Shown: positions 1-7,468 of the stretch, in pieces
Numbering within the stretch: the stretch's first letter is position 1
Layout of the letters: each line of letters starts with the position of its first letter
Assembly (NCBI GenBank): GCA_021772355.1
Contig: JAJFMB010000168.1
Coordinates: 1-13,845 of the forward strand
DNA from: Chlamydiota bacterium
Lineage (GTDB): Bacteria > Chlamydiota > Chlamydiia > Chlamydiales > JAJFMB01
Length of the DNA stretch: 13,845 nt
Direction of reading: 5' to 3'
Program-made: the position numbers and the translations under genes
The notes under the pieces: generated by a model
Databases searched by the model: none
The model's input: only the letters and a program-made list of their open reading frames with translations
Told to the model about the DNA's origin: nothing

Positions 1-1
1 T

Positions 2-127
2 TTAAAAGCTGCCACGGAATCTTTGGAGGTCGTGTCGGCACAATTAGGATATGAAGCGGGTGTCATAGGAGCGGCGACATTTGCTATTTATGAGCACGCC
101 AAGGGGGATGTATGGGGCAAGAAATAA
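2..127 (+). CDS. ROK-family sugar kinase/regulator, C-terminal fragment (5' end outside window)
   Basis: An open frame enters from the left edge and stops at TAA 125-127. The last 41 residues contain LGYEAGVIGAATFA, which fits the conserved C-terminal helix of ROK-family proteins (glucokinase, N-acetylmannosamine kinase and related repressors usually end with LG..AG.IGAA). In that family this helix closes the ATP-binding lobe. ROK kinases phosphorylate hexoses at the entry of sugar metabolism. The gene overlaps the following HAD gene by 16 bases, so they are probably co-transcribed and translationally coupled. The sugar specificity cannot be judged because the catalytic DxGGT and zinc motifs lie outside the window. 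Assignment rests on one short conserved stretch. Confidence 0.6.
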   Translation, partial: LKAATESLEVVSAQLGYEAGVIGAATFAIYEHAKGDVWGKK

Positions 128-738
128 AAGCTATTTATACAGATGTGGGGGGAGTGTTGCTAACGAATGGTTGGGACACTGCCATGCGCAAAGCAGCTGC
201 TGAGAAATTTGGTTTTGATTATGAGCAAATGAATAAGCGGCATGGGCTTATGTATAGTACGCACGAGCTTGGTAAAATTGATCTCGATACTTATCTTGAT
301 TTCACTTTTTTTTACGAGAAGCGCGATTTCACAAAAGAAGAATTTAAACGCTTTATGTACGAACAATCGCAGCCCTATCCTGAAATGCTGGGATTGCTGA
401 AGGCTTTAAAGGACAGGTATAATCTGAAAATTGGAGCGATTAGCAATGAAGGGAAGGAATTGATGAGCTACCGCATCAACACTTGGTTGCTCGATATCGT
501 TGATTTTTTTTGCGTTTCAGGTTTTGTGGGATATCGCAAGCCGGATCCCTCGCTCTTTAATCTTGCAATGGATGTTGGACAAATTCCGAAAGAGCAGGCG
601 GTATACATTGATGACCGTGTGCAATTTGCGGAAATCTCTAGCAAGCTTGGTCTGCGTGGTATTCATCATACCTCATATGAATCGACGAAACAAACACTTG
701 AAACTTTGCTGAAGGAAGGAATGAGCTCATGGGTATAA
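112..738 (+). CDS. HAD-superfamily hydrolase (subfamily IA-like phosphatase)
   Basis: A 208-residue soluble protein with the four HAD motifs in order: nucleophile Asp11 in the DVGGVLL motif, Ser111 in AISNEG (motif II), Lys143 in YRKPDPS (motif III) and the acidic pair Asp167-Asp168 in YIDDR (motif IV). The alpha-helical cap lies at roughly residues 20-90. The second motif-I acid, usually Asp two residues after the nucleophile, is Gly13. DxGGV is common in the subgroup related to haloacid dehalogenases and epoxide-hydrolase N-terminal phosphatases, where the missing general acid can lower or redirect phosphatase activity. The start is supported by AAGGGGG (101-107) upstream of ATG 112. It overlaps the ROK gene on its left by 16 bases and the P-type ATPase on its right by 10 bases. 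Next to a sugar kinase, a sugar-phosphate substrate is possible, but this is inference. Confidence 0.8.
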   Translation: MGQEIKAIYTDVGGVLLTNGWDTAMRKAAAEKFGFDYEQMNKRHGLMYSTHELGKIDLDTYLDFTFFYEKRDFTKEEFKRFMYEQSQPYPEMLGLLKALKDRYNLKIGAISNEGKELMSYRINTWLLDIVDFFCVSGFVGYRKPDPSLFNLAMDVGQIPKEQAVYIDDRVQFAEISSKLGLRGIHHTSYESTKQTLETLLKEGMSSWV

Positions 739-3161
739 CGGTGATGAGTGCTGATGAGGCGCAAAAAAGAAGCAAGCAGGAGCTTTTTCAGAATTTAGCT
801 AGCAGTGCCGAGGGGATAAGTGATTTAGAGGCAAAAAAGCGGCTTGAAGAGTACGGTCTTAACGCTATTCCGGAGAAAAAAACCAACTCTATCTTAAAGT
901 TTCTAGGCTATTTCTGGGGACCTATTCCCTGGATGATAGAGATTGCGGGTGTTCTCTCTCTAGTTTTGGAGAGATGGCCTGACTTGATTATTATCCTTAT
1001 CTTGTTGTTTTTCAATGCGATCATAGGGTTTTGGGAAGAGTTCCAAGCGGGGAATGCGATTGAAGCCCTTAAGAAAAAGCTCGCCGGTAAAAGTAAGGTG
1101 TTGCGCGACGGTCAATGGATTGAAATTGAAGCCAGCACGCTTGTGCCGGGGGATATCATACGGATCCGCCTTGGTGATATTATCCCTGCGGATGCTAAGA
1201 TTATCGAGGGAGATTATCTTACAATCGATCAATCCGCATTAACCGGCGAATCCTTGCCTGTCACAAAAAAAACCGATGATATTGTGTATTCCGGGTCAGT
1301 GGCAAAAAAGGGAGAAGTTGTCGCTCTTGTCACAGGCACTGGATTAAATACTTACTTTGGGCAGACCGCCAAACTGGTACAATCAGCAGAGTCTAAGTCT
1401 CACTTCCAACAAGCTGTGATGCACATCGGGCATTATCTGATCTATTTAAGCTTAGTGTTGGTCGCGATTTTAATAATTGTGCAGATCGAACGGGGTGATG
1501 ATATCTTACAACTCGTGCAGTTCTCATTAATTTTGGTTGTGGCCTCCATTCCCGTTGCCATGCCGGCGGTGCTCTCCGTGACGATGGCGGTAGGGGCTTT
1601 GATGATGGCGCGTATGAAAGCGATTGTCTCCCGGCTTGAATCAATTGAGGAGATGGCAGGGGTTGATATCTTGTGCTCTGATAAAACAGGAACACTGACA
1701 CAGAATAAGCTACAGCTGGGCGAACCGAAGGTTTTTGGGAAGGTAACTGAAGAGGAAGTTATTCTGGCAGGGGCGCTAGCTTCAAAAGAGGAAGATCAGG
1801 ATCCGATTGATATTGCCGTCATACATGGTGTCAAAGATATAAAATCCTTAGATGAGTATAAGCAAACCAAATTTATTCCTTTTGATCCTGTGAGTAAAAG
1901 AACAGAAGCCACGCTTGAAACGACCCGAGGAAAAGCTCTTTATTGCACTAAAGGCGCCCCGCAAGTCATTTTGGAAATGTGTAATCCGGAAGAAGCTGTG
2001 AAAAAAGAGGCTCAGTCTGCTGTCCAGGAATTGGCAAGTCGTGGTTATCGGACACTAGGTGTTGCCCGCAGTTATGATGGCAAAACGTGGAGTTTCTTGG
2101 GCTTGTTACCGCTTGCGGATCCTTTGCGTGAAGATTCCAAAGATACCATTAAGCAAGCGCAAGAACATGGTATCGAAGTTAAAATGGTTACAGGTGACAA
2201 CATTGCGATCGCCAAAGAAATCTCAGGGCAGCTTGGGCTAGGGACTAATATTTTTCCGGCCGAAGAATTACTTGGAAAAAAAGAGGGAGAGATGTTGGCG
2301 GATACGGGAGAGCGCGTAGAAAAAGCGGGCGGATTTGCTCAAGTGTTTCCTGAACATAAATTTGGCATTGTCAAAGCTTTGCAAGCGCGCGAGCATATTA
2401 CGGGGATGACAGGGGATGGGGTCAATGACTCACCTGCCTTAAAGCAAGCTGATGTAGGTATTGCTGTGAGCGGAGCAACAGATGCTGCTCGTGCCGCAGC
2501 TTCTCTTGTGCTTACAGCACCTGGTTTATCTGTGATTATTAGCGCGATTGAAGAAGCGCGCCGCATCTTTGAGCGGATGAACAGCTATGCCATTTACCGC
2601 ATTGTTGAAACATTGCGTATTATGTTTTTTATCGTCTTAACGATTCTGGTCTACAACTTCTACCCCATCACAGCACTGATGATTATTTTGTTAGCACTAC
2701 TAAACGACTTTCCGATTATGACGATTGCTTATGACAACACATGGCTTGATCCTAAGCCTGTGCGCTGGAATATGAAACGGGTGCTCACGGTGGCCACTAT
2801 CCTTGGGACCATTGGAGTGATTGAAACCTTTGGACTGTTGATTATTGCTAAAACCTTTATGGGGATAGGGTATGAACAGATCCAATCCGTCGTCTTTTTG
2901 AAACTGGTGGTAGCCGGGCATCTCACCCTATTTGTCGCCAGAACAAAACGCCCTTTCTTTATGAGCCCGTTTCCCTCCCCAATATTGCTTTCGGCGATCT
3001 TGGTCACGCAAGCAGTTGCTGCGATGATTGTTGGATTTGGTTGGGGGGTGGCTGCCATTCCTTGGATTTGGATTGGCTATATTTGGGCGTACTGTCTTAT
3101 TTGGATATTTATCGAGGACTTTGCCAAGATTTTAGTCTATCGCCATATGGGACATAAGTAG
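729..3161 (+). CDS. plasma-membrane-type proton-exporting P-type ATPase (P3A-like)
   Basis: An 810-residue multi-spanning ATPase of the cytoplasmic membrane. Visible parts in order: an N-terminal cytoplasmic stretch, membrane helices M1-M2 (about 55-105), the actuator domain with TGES at 172-175, M3-M4 with the PVAMP unwound segment, phosphorylated Asp318 in DKTGTLT, nucleotide-binding KGAP (Lys408), the hinge TGDGVNDSPAL (561-571), then M5-M10. The M4 PVAMP and the M6 segment ALLNDFPIMT resemble plant and fungal H+-ATPases. Asp660 sits where the proton-binding Asp of AHA2 lies. Heavy-metal CPx and Ca2+/Mg2+ signatures are not evident. The protein ends soon after M10, so it lacks the C-terminal autoinhibitory extension of plant pumps. 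The start at 729 has an AAGGA-type site about 8 bases upstream; an in-frame ATG at 744 is an alternative. It overlaps the HAD gene by 10 bases, suggesting coupling. Confidence 0.88.
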   Translation: MGITVMSADEAQKRSKQELFQNLASSAEGISDLEAKKRLEEYGLNAIPEKKTNSILKFLGYFWGPIPWMIEIAGVLSLVLERWPDLIIILILLFFNAIIGFWEEFQAGNAIEALKKKLAGKSKVLRDGQWIEIEASTLVPGDIIRIRLGDIIPADAKIIEGDYLTIDQSALTGESLPVTKKTDDIVYSGSVAKKGEVVALVTGTGLNTYFGQTAKLVQSAESKSHFQQAVMHIGHYLIYLSLVLVAILIIVQIERGDDILQLVQFSLILVVASIPVAMPAVLSVTMAVGALMMARMKAIVSRLESIEEMAGVDILCSDKTGTLTQNKLQLGEPKVFGKVTEEEVILAGALASKEEDQDPIDIAVIHGVKDIKSLDEYKQTKFIPFDPVSKRTEATLETTRGKALYCTKGAPQVILEMCNPEEAVKKEAQSAVQELASRGYRTLGVARSYDGKTWSFLGLLPLADPLREDSKDTIKQAQEHGIEVKMVTGDNIAIAKEISGQLGLGTNIFPAEELLGKKEGEMLADTGERVEKAGGFAQVFPEHKFGIVKALQAREHITGMTGDGVNDSPALKQADVGIAVSGATDAARAAASLVLTAPGLSVIISAIEEARRIFERMNSYAIYRIVETLRIMFFIVLTILVYNFYPITALMIILLALLNDFPIMTIAYDNTWLDPKPVRWNMKRVLTVATILGTIGVIETFGLLIIAKTFMGIGYEQIQSVVFLKLVVAGHLTLFVARTKRPFFMSPFPSPILLSAILVTQAVAAMIVGFGWGVAAIPWIWIGYIWAYCLIWIFIEDFAKILVYRHMGHK

Positions 3162-3167
3162 AGACTA

Positions 3168-4409
3168 CTACGTTTTTTTAAGGCGGCGCTTGACAGGTTT
3201 TTTGGCAGGCGTCTCTTTTGCTTTGGAAGCAGTTTTTTTAGGCTCTTTGATGATCCGTTTAGGAGCAGCTTTCTTTTTTGAAGGCTCTTCTTTCTTTACG
3301 GACTCAGTTTTTTTAGGTGCTGCCTTTTTGGGTGCCGGTTCTTTCTTCTTTTCAGAGGACGCATGCTGGATTTTTGCAACTTTGTGTCCCTTTAGTTTTT
3401 TTTCGGCAACCTCTTGGTCGACTTCGTCCTCAATTTCAAATTCTTTTAGAATCTCTTCTTCATGTTCGAGAAGTTCTTCTTTTGTTGGCTTAGGGATTTT
3501 GCCGATCGTTTGCTGCTCTTCTTGAACCCAGCGGCTAGAGATATTGCGCAAAGCAACGAGTTTTTCATTCAAAGATTTTAGAGTCGAGTCGATATTGTCT
3601 TTATTTTCAGCTCCATGTCTGCCGGCAAGGAAAGCTTCTTCTGTATCAAATTTTGATGAGAAGGTGAGCGCTGTAGAAAGCGTGACATCGGGAGTAAACA
3701 GAAACGGTCTAACAGTTGGAGGGACAGTTGTAAAGATATCGATTGTGTACTGTGGCTCTAGTTCTGTTTTAGCAGCTTGCTTAGGAGGTCGACCTCGCTT
3801 GGGGCGGGGATTAAGGGCTTCGTTAGAGTAGTAGGTTTTAGCTTTTGTTGATAACGTTTTGCGTGCCGCAGCGATATCTTTGCCCACCTTGCTTTCAAAG
3901 AGGCTTTGCTTCACTTTTTCTAAAAGATTTTTTGTGAGGTCGATATCTTCTTCAAAAACGAAATGAAAATTCTGCTGGCGCAACCATTCAATAATGCGAA
4001 TACGGGAGCGTTCTTGGTAGTACTGCTGCCACTTCTCAAATTCCGCATGGTGGTCATAAACAAACTCAAGGAAATTTTCCCTCGCTTCTTTAGATTGGAT
4101 AATTTCAATCAGTTTCTCTTTTGTATCAATATCATAAACTTTTTCATGTACAAAACCTTCCATAATTTTTTTGGTTTCGTAAAAAGTAAATTTGGGAATT
4201 AGGCAATAACGTTCGATGTTGGCAACAATTTCTTTTTCTAAAATTGTCAAATCATCATTCGATTTGTCCAAGTCGACATAGACGATAAACCCCTCGACTC
4301 TGTCGAGATAAAAATCCCGCTCGTCGTTAGACTTGGCAAACGCTTCCATTAAGCGATGGCAATTAAGGATCAAAGGGTTTTGAGCTTCAGGATAGGTTTT
4401 TGTCGGCAT
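3168..4409 (-). CDS. UPF0158-family protein (CT429-like) with AT-hook and lysine-rich H1-like C-terminal tail
   Basis: A 413-residue protein immediately downstream of dapF, the place I recall for the UPF0158 gene CT429 in C. trachomatis. The N-terminal 160 residues form a charged, mostly helical globular region (about 30-155) with an aromatic IIEWLRQQNFHF segment. Around residues 202-210 is PKRGRPPK, a canonical AT-hook core (RGRP), which in other proteins binds the minor groove of AT-rich DNA. A second predicted ordered region spans about 220-300, then an acidic helix (310-338). The last 60 residues (351-413) are Lys/Ala/Pro repeats such as KKAAPKK and KKTASKAK, like a histone H1 tail or chlamydial Hc1/Hc2. 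The start has AGGAA six bases upstream. The stop is 6 bases from the convergent ATPase stop. Function is unknown; nucleoid or nucleic-acid binding is inferred from composition. The family call is from synteny and general resemblance. Confidence 0.72.
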   Translation of the reverse strand: MPTKTYPEAQNPLILNCHRLMEAFAKSNDERDFYLDRVEGFIVYVDLDKSNDDLTILEKEIVANIERYCLIPKFTFYETKKIMEGFVHEKVYDIDTKEKLIEIIQSKEARENFLEFVYDHHAEFEKWQQYYQERSRIRIIEWLRQQNFHFVFEEDIDLTKNLLEKVKQSLFESKVGKDIAAARKTLSTKAKTYYSNEALNPRPKRGRPPKQAAKTELEPQYTIDIFTTVPPTVRPFLFTPDVTLSTALTFSSKFDTEEAFLAGRHGAENKDNIDSTLKSLNEKLVALRNISSRWVQEEQQTIGKIPKPTKEELLEHEEEILKEFEIEDEVDQEVAEKKLKGHKVAKIQHASSEKKKEPAPKKAAPKKTESVKKEEPSKKKAAPKRIIKEPKKTASKAKETPAKKPVKRRLKKT

Positions 4410-4438
4410 GAAAATTCCTAGATGATTTTTTAACGATT

Positions 4439-5257
4439 TTACAGATAAACTCTGTTCCCTTCAAGAGAAAAGGGAATTTCTTCGAGAAACTTGGCAGGTC
4501 CGGTTAAGGAGATAGAGGATAATTGATTTCCATTTGTCTGAAAAGAGACAGTTAAAGGTTCTCGGGATGGAGGATAGAGAGTTATGGGGGAGGGAAGTTG
4601 TAGTATTTTGTTGGCAACAACCGCTGCTGCCAATGCGCCTGTTCCGCATGCTTGAGTGATTTTTTCAACGCCTCTTTCGTATGTGGCAAAAATAAGACCT
4701 TCTTCATGAGAAGGTGTTACGAAAGTGACATTTGTTCCCTCCGGAGAAAAGGCTGTGTGATGTCTGATTTTTGGGCCAAGGTGTTGCGGTGCAGAAAAAA
4801 GAACAGCATGAGGCACACCCGTATTGAGAAAATGCACGTGAATGGACTCATCACCGATGGTGAGAGGAAGGTTCCATTGGATTCGGGTAGGGGGTGGAAG
4901 ATCTACGGTGACAGTATCTCCTTCGATCCTAGCAGAAACGTTGCTACCAAGAGTCTCAAGAGTGATTTGTTTTGAGGAACTAATCTTTTGGTCTTTGAGA
5001 TATTTAACAGCGCAACGGACTCCGTTTCCGCACATTTCCGCCTCAGAGCCATCAGCATTAATGATACGCATTTTGAAATCAGCAGACTCTGAGTTTTCTA
5101 GGAGCAAAATGCCATCTACATCGTGTTTTGAACAGAGATAGGAAACAGTGCTTTTGTCTGTAAGGGGAAAAATGGGTGTGCGATGGTCTATGACGATAAA
5201 AGCATTGCCACACCCGGAATATTTATGACAGCTCTTTATATGATGTGGCGATGCCAT
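4439..5257 (-). CDS. dapF: diaminopimelate epimerase
   Basis: DapF interconverts LL- and meso-diaminopimelate, the last epimerisation before lysine and peptidoglycan synthesis; it is cytosolic, needs no PLP and uses two cysteines. Both are present: Cys76 in MCGNGVRC and Cys204 in ACGTGALAAAV (272-residue numbering). The N-terminal KYSGCGNAF and central NTGVPH and SPEGTNV motifs also match the family. The frame is open 22 codons further up to 5323, but I chose the ATG at 5257 because family members begin about 12 residues before the YSGxGN motif and the longer form would overlap clpP by 101 bases. With the 5257 start the overlap is 35 bases, there is no clear Shine-Dalgarno, and translation is probably coupled to clpP. 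It lies between clpP and the UPF0158 gene, as in Chlamydia. Lysine-pathway partners are not in the window. Confidence 0.92.
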   Translation of the reverse strand: MASPHHIKSCHKYSGCGNAFIVIDHRTPIFPLTDKSTVSYLCSKHDVDGILLLENSESADFKMRIINADGSEAEMCGNGVRCAVKYLKDQKISSSKQITLETLGSNVSARIEGDTVTVDLPPPTRIQWNLPLTIGDESIHVHFLNTGVPHAVLFSAPQHLGPKIRHHTAFSPEGTNVTFVTPSHEEGLIFATYERGVEKITQACGTGALAAAVVANKILQLPSPITLYPPSREPLTVSFQTNGNQLSSISLTGPAKFLEEIPFSLEGNRVYL

Positions 5258-5819
5258 CCAGTAATTTAAATTCAAGAGCTTCTTTTGCGGATAGCCATGT
5301 GTCTCGGTCAATTGCTTTTTCAATTTCCTCTACCCCTTTACCTGTTGCTTTGACATATATCTCGACTAGTGTTTTGCGGGTCTTTAAAATTTCTTTAGCT
5401 TGGATTTCCAAGTCTGTTGCTTGTCCGGTAATCGTTCCACCTAGCATAGGCTGGTGAATCATGATGCGGGAATTTGGAGTTGCAAAACGGCGGCCTGGTT
5501 CAGCGCAAAGAGAAAGCACTGATCCCATTGAAGCAGCAAGGCCTGTGATCAACGTGGTCACAGGGGAAGTGATCATTTTTACTTGATCCCAAATGGCAAA
5601 GCCGGCATCGACCGAACCCCCTGGGCTATTAATGATAAAAAGAATGGGTTTTCCGGGATCCCTTAATTCTAAATACCATAATTTTCGAATGATGTCCTCT
5701 GCTGAATCTTGCATCACAGCATTAGATAAAAAGATGCGCCTAGAATCTAAGAGGGTCGCTTCAATTTTGCTTGTTAGGTCGATATAGGGAATATTCTCGC
5801 TATTTGATTCTTTTGCCAT
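5223..5819 (-). CDS. clpP: ATP-dependent Clp protease proteolytic subunit (ClpP1 by synteny)
   Basis: A 198-residue ClpP. The catalytic triad is visible: Ser97 in AASMGS, His122 in IMIHQP and Asp173 in DRDTWLSA. The INSPGGSV oxyanion-region motif is at 64-71 and the handle helix at about 130-160. ClpP forms a tetradecameric barrel that degrades proteins fed by ClpX or ClpC. Chlamydiae carry two clpP genes; the one next to dapF and glyA in C. trachomatis (CT431) is called ClpP1, so synteny points to ClpP1 rather than the clpX-linked ClpP2. The N terminus is short, about the length of mature ClpP, with little propeptide. A TGGAG motif lies about 7 bases before the ATG. Downstream it overlaps dapF. 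Upstream, 60 bases separate it from the coiled-coil gene, with no convincing promoter or terminator. Confidence 0.95.
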   Translation of the reverse strand: MAKESNSENIPYIDLTSKIEATLLDSRRIFLSNAVMQDSAEDIIRKLWYLELRDPGKPILFIINSPGGSVDAGFAIWDQVKMITSPVTTLITGLAASMGSVLSLCAEPGRRFATPNSRIMIHQPMLGGTITGQATDLEIQAKEILKTRKTLVEIYVKATGKGVEEIEKAIDRDTWLSAKEALEFKLLDGIATSYKELS

Positions 5820-5879
5820 TACAGACTCCAGGTTGGTATAAGTTCTTATGCCGCATTATGTAACTTAGCGTGTCTTTTT

Positions 5880-7367
5880 TCAAGATTTAAAGAACTGTGA
5901 AGCGCGCGTTCCAAGCAATGCGATGCCAAGTACAGTTAGAATTGGACTAGAAACTCCAAGAATTACGACCGACAATGGGAAATTGATTGCTTTTTGCCAA
6001 GTGGCAAGAGGTTTTGAGTTCCAAGGAATAGGGTTCCAAGCAAACTTTAAGATTCGCTTCATCAAGGAAGATATTTTTTTATCTAAGGGTTGAGCAGTAG
6101 GAGAATTTTCATCAGATGTCTCTGTTGTTGATGGTAGAGTTTCTTGAGTTTGAATAGTGGCAGCGGTTTTTAGAGCTGCCATCTTTTGTTGATGTTTGAA
6201 CTCCATTTGCTGCATTTTTTGCTGATGCTCTAATTCACTTCTTTTACTTTCTGCTTGAATTTTTGCTTTTTTAGCGGCTGCATCTTGTTCGGTGTGTTGC
6301 ATTTTAGCCTGGTAATCTTGCTCTATTTGGGCTAGCTGTCTTTGTGCTGCGCTCGTTGTAGTTGTTTGAACCGTGTTGATAAATGCTTGGTTTGCTTTTT
6401 CTTGTTTCTGCAAGAATTTTGCATTAGCTTTGTCCATTTCTGTTAGTTCAGCTGCAGATTGTTCCTGGAGGTCTTTCCGTTCTTTGGCGTAACGCTCTTT
6501 TTGCTCTTTAAGTTGTTGATCTAGTTTTTCTTGTAATTCTCTTGTTTCCCGCTCATTTTGCGCAGTTTGCTCTACGGTTTTTCTTTGATTTTCTTTTTTG
6601 CTTTCTTCAAGTGTTTGAACTTGAAAAAGAGGTTTTTGATTAGGTTGAGTCTGAACTTGTTTTCTTTGTTTTTTTTCAGGTTCGTTGTTATTGGATTTTG
6701 CATCTTGGCTAAGTGGAGAGGAACCCTCTTGATCTGATTGATTTTTTGGACTCTCTTTTTCCTTTGTCGAACCTAGTGAGGTAGATTTTATATCGGACTG
6801 AGAAGGATTCTGTGATTTTGGCTCACGAGATTCTCTTGACCCTTGATGAATTCCTTTGGCAATTTGGCGGAGATTTTCACTTATCTCTGCGACTGTTAGC
6901 TCGACCAGTTCTCTAGTATCACTTAAGTCTTGGAGTTGCTGATTTTTTTCCCTTTCTAGGTCTGCTTTTGTGGAATAACAAATTAATAGTTCTTCTTTCT
7001 CAAGAGGTTGTTTGACCAATTCTGTTTTACCAGCGTCAAGATTGGTTTTTCTGGTCACTTTTTCTTTTGCCTTGTGAAAGCTAACCGAAAACCCGTATTC
7101 AAACTGGGATAATTCCTCTTTGTGCGTTGGAGGAATACGGAACTCTTTTTCGACGGTTTCACTATTTTTTTCATAAACGATCTTAATTCTATCATCAGAA
7201 GGAAAGGAGAGTTTTTTTATGTCGTATTCTTTAATATTCCCCTCTTTTTGGACACGATATTTGCAGACTGGTGAAAATTCGGAAGAATATAGCTCCCTTC
7301 TCCTTGGTGCTCCTTCAGAGGGGGTGACTCTTGGTGCTGTAAAAGAGGTAATATATCCATTAACCAT
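5880..7367 (-). CDS. lineage-specific coiled-coil protein with C-terminal hydrophobic segment, function unknown
   Basis: A 495-residue protein that I do not recognise. Residues 1-130 look globular and beta-rich (alternating strands such as RIKIVYEKN). About 175-245 is a Ser/Asn/Gln/Lys-rich linker. About 255-405 is a long Gln/Glu/Lys/Ala coiled coil without proline; HQQKM recurs exactly 11 residues apart near its end, a hendecad spacing. After a Thr/Ser/Pro linker comes a hydrophobic segment (about 463-488, VVILGVSSPILTVLGIALLG) and a short basic end, so the protein is probably tail-anchored or inserts into a membrane. The frame is open to 7424, but ATG 7367 is preferred because AGGAG lies 8 bases upstream and a strong promoter overlaps the extra codons. 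No signal peptide is seen. It sits between clpP and glyA, which I recall as adjacent in Chlamydia. A type III effector or inclusion-membrane role is only a possibility. Confidence 0.75.
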   Translation of the reverse strand: MVNGYITSFTAPRVTPSEGAPRRRELYSSEFSPVCKYRVQKEGNIKEYDIKKLSFPSDDRIKIVYEKNSETVEKEFRIPPTHKEELSQFEYGFSVSFHKAKEKVTRKTNLDAGKTELVKQPLEKEELLICYSTKADLEREKNQQLQDLSDTRELVELTVAEISENLRQIAKGIHQGSRESREPKSQNPSQSDIKSTSLGSTKEKESPKNQSDQEGSSPLSQDAKSNNNEPEKKQRKQVQTQPNQKPLFQVQTLEESKKENQRKTVEQTAQNERETRELQEKLDQQLKEQKERYAKERKDLQEQSAAELTEMDKANAKFLQKQEKANQAFINTVQTTTTSAAQRQLAQIEQDYQAKMQHTEQDAAAKKAKIQAESKRSELEHQQKMQQMEFKHQQKMAALKTAATIQTQETLPSTTETSDENSPTAQPLDKKISSLMKRILKFAWNPIPWNSKPLATWQKAINFPLSVVILGVSSPILTVLGIALLGTRASQFFKS

Positions 7368-7395
7368 ATCATTTTCTCCTATATTAAAGAAAAAG

Positions 7396-7424
7396 ATAGT
7401 AACGTAATTCATATTATTTGTCAA
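7396..7424 (-). promoter_or_regulatory. near-consensus sigma70/sigma66 promoter for the coiled-coil gene
   Basis: On the minus strand TTGACA (7419-7424) is followed by a 17-base spacer and TACTAT (7396-7401). This is a perfect -35, optimal spacing and a five-of-six -10. Transcription would start near 7389 and give a leader of about 20 bases carrying AGGAG before the ATG at 7367. This separates the gene, and probably the clpP-dapF-UPF0158 genes beyond it, from glyA transcription. Confidence 0.75.
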
Positions 7425-7427
7425 ATA

Positions 7428-7459
7428 AGTTAATTATAAACTTTTTTTTATAATTAACT
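7428..7459. repeat. perfect 13-bp AT-only-but-one inverted repeat between glyA and the coiled-coil promoter
   Basis: AGTTAATTATAAA (7428-7440) and its exact reverse complement (7447-7459) flank a 6-base loop. It lies 9 bases beyond the glyA stop and 3 bases upstream of the -35 box of the next gene. Each arm has only one G/C pair and no T-run follows on the glyA strand, so it is a poor intrinsic terminator. It may be an operator, an UP-like AT element or a weak transcript-end hairpin. The perfect symmetry is seen; the role is inferred. Confidence 0.6.
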
Positions 7460-7468
7460 AAAGATCAT

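Noticed and set aside
3168..3357. Separate Hc1/Hc2 histone gene at the lysine-rich end
   Set aside because: The lysine-rich stretch is in frame with, and continuous with, the upstream globular domain, with no internal start having a ribosome site that I could defend.
3190..3831. Ser/Phe-rich open frames on the plus strand opposite the UPF0158 gene
   Set aside because: They are the antisense image of lysine- and glutamate-rich codons, with no ribosome site or recognisable domain.
5258..5323. 22-codon N-terminal extension of DapF
   Set aside because: It would lie wholly inside clpP, has no clear ribosome site, and puts the YSGCGN motif much further from the N terminus than in known DapF proteins.
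5820..5879. clpP promoter (TTACAT, 17 bases, TATACC on the minus strand)
   Set aside because: Only two bases of the -35 and four of the -10 match; not distinguishable from chance in AT-rich sequence.
7368..7424. 19-codon N-terminal extension of the coiled-coil protein
   Set aside because: The extra codons coincide with the -35/-10 promoter and leader, while the ATG at 7367 has AGGAG at good spacing.
7428..7459. Intrinsic terminator of glyA
   Set aside because: The stem is almost all A-T and no T-run follows it on the glyA strand; recorded as an inverted repeat instead.
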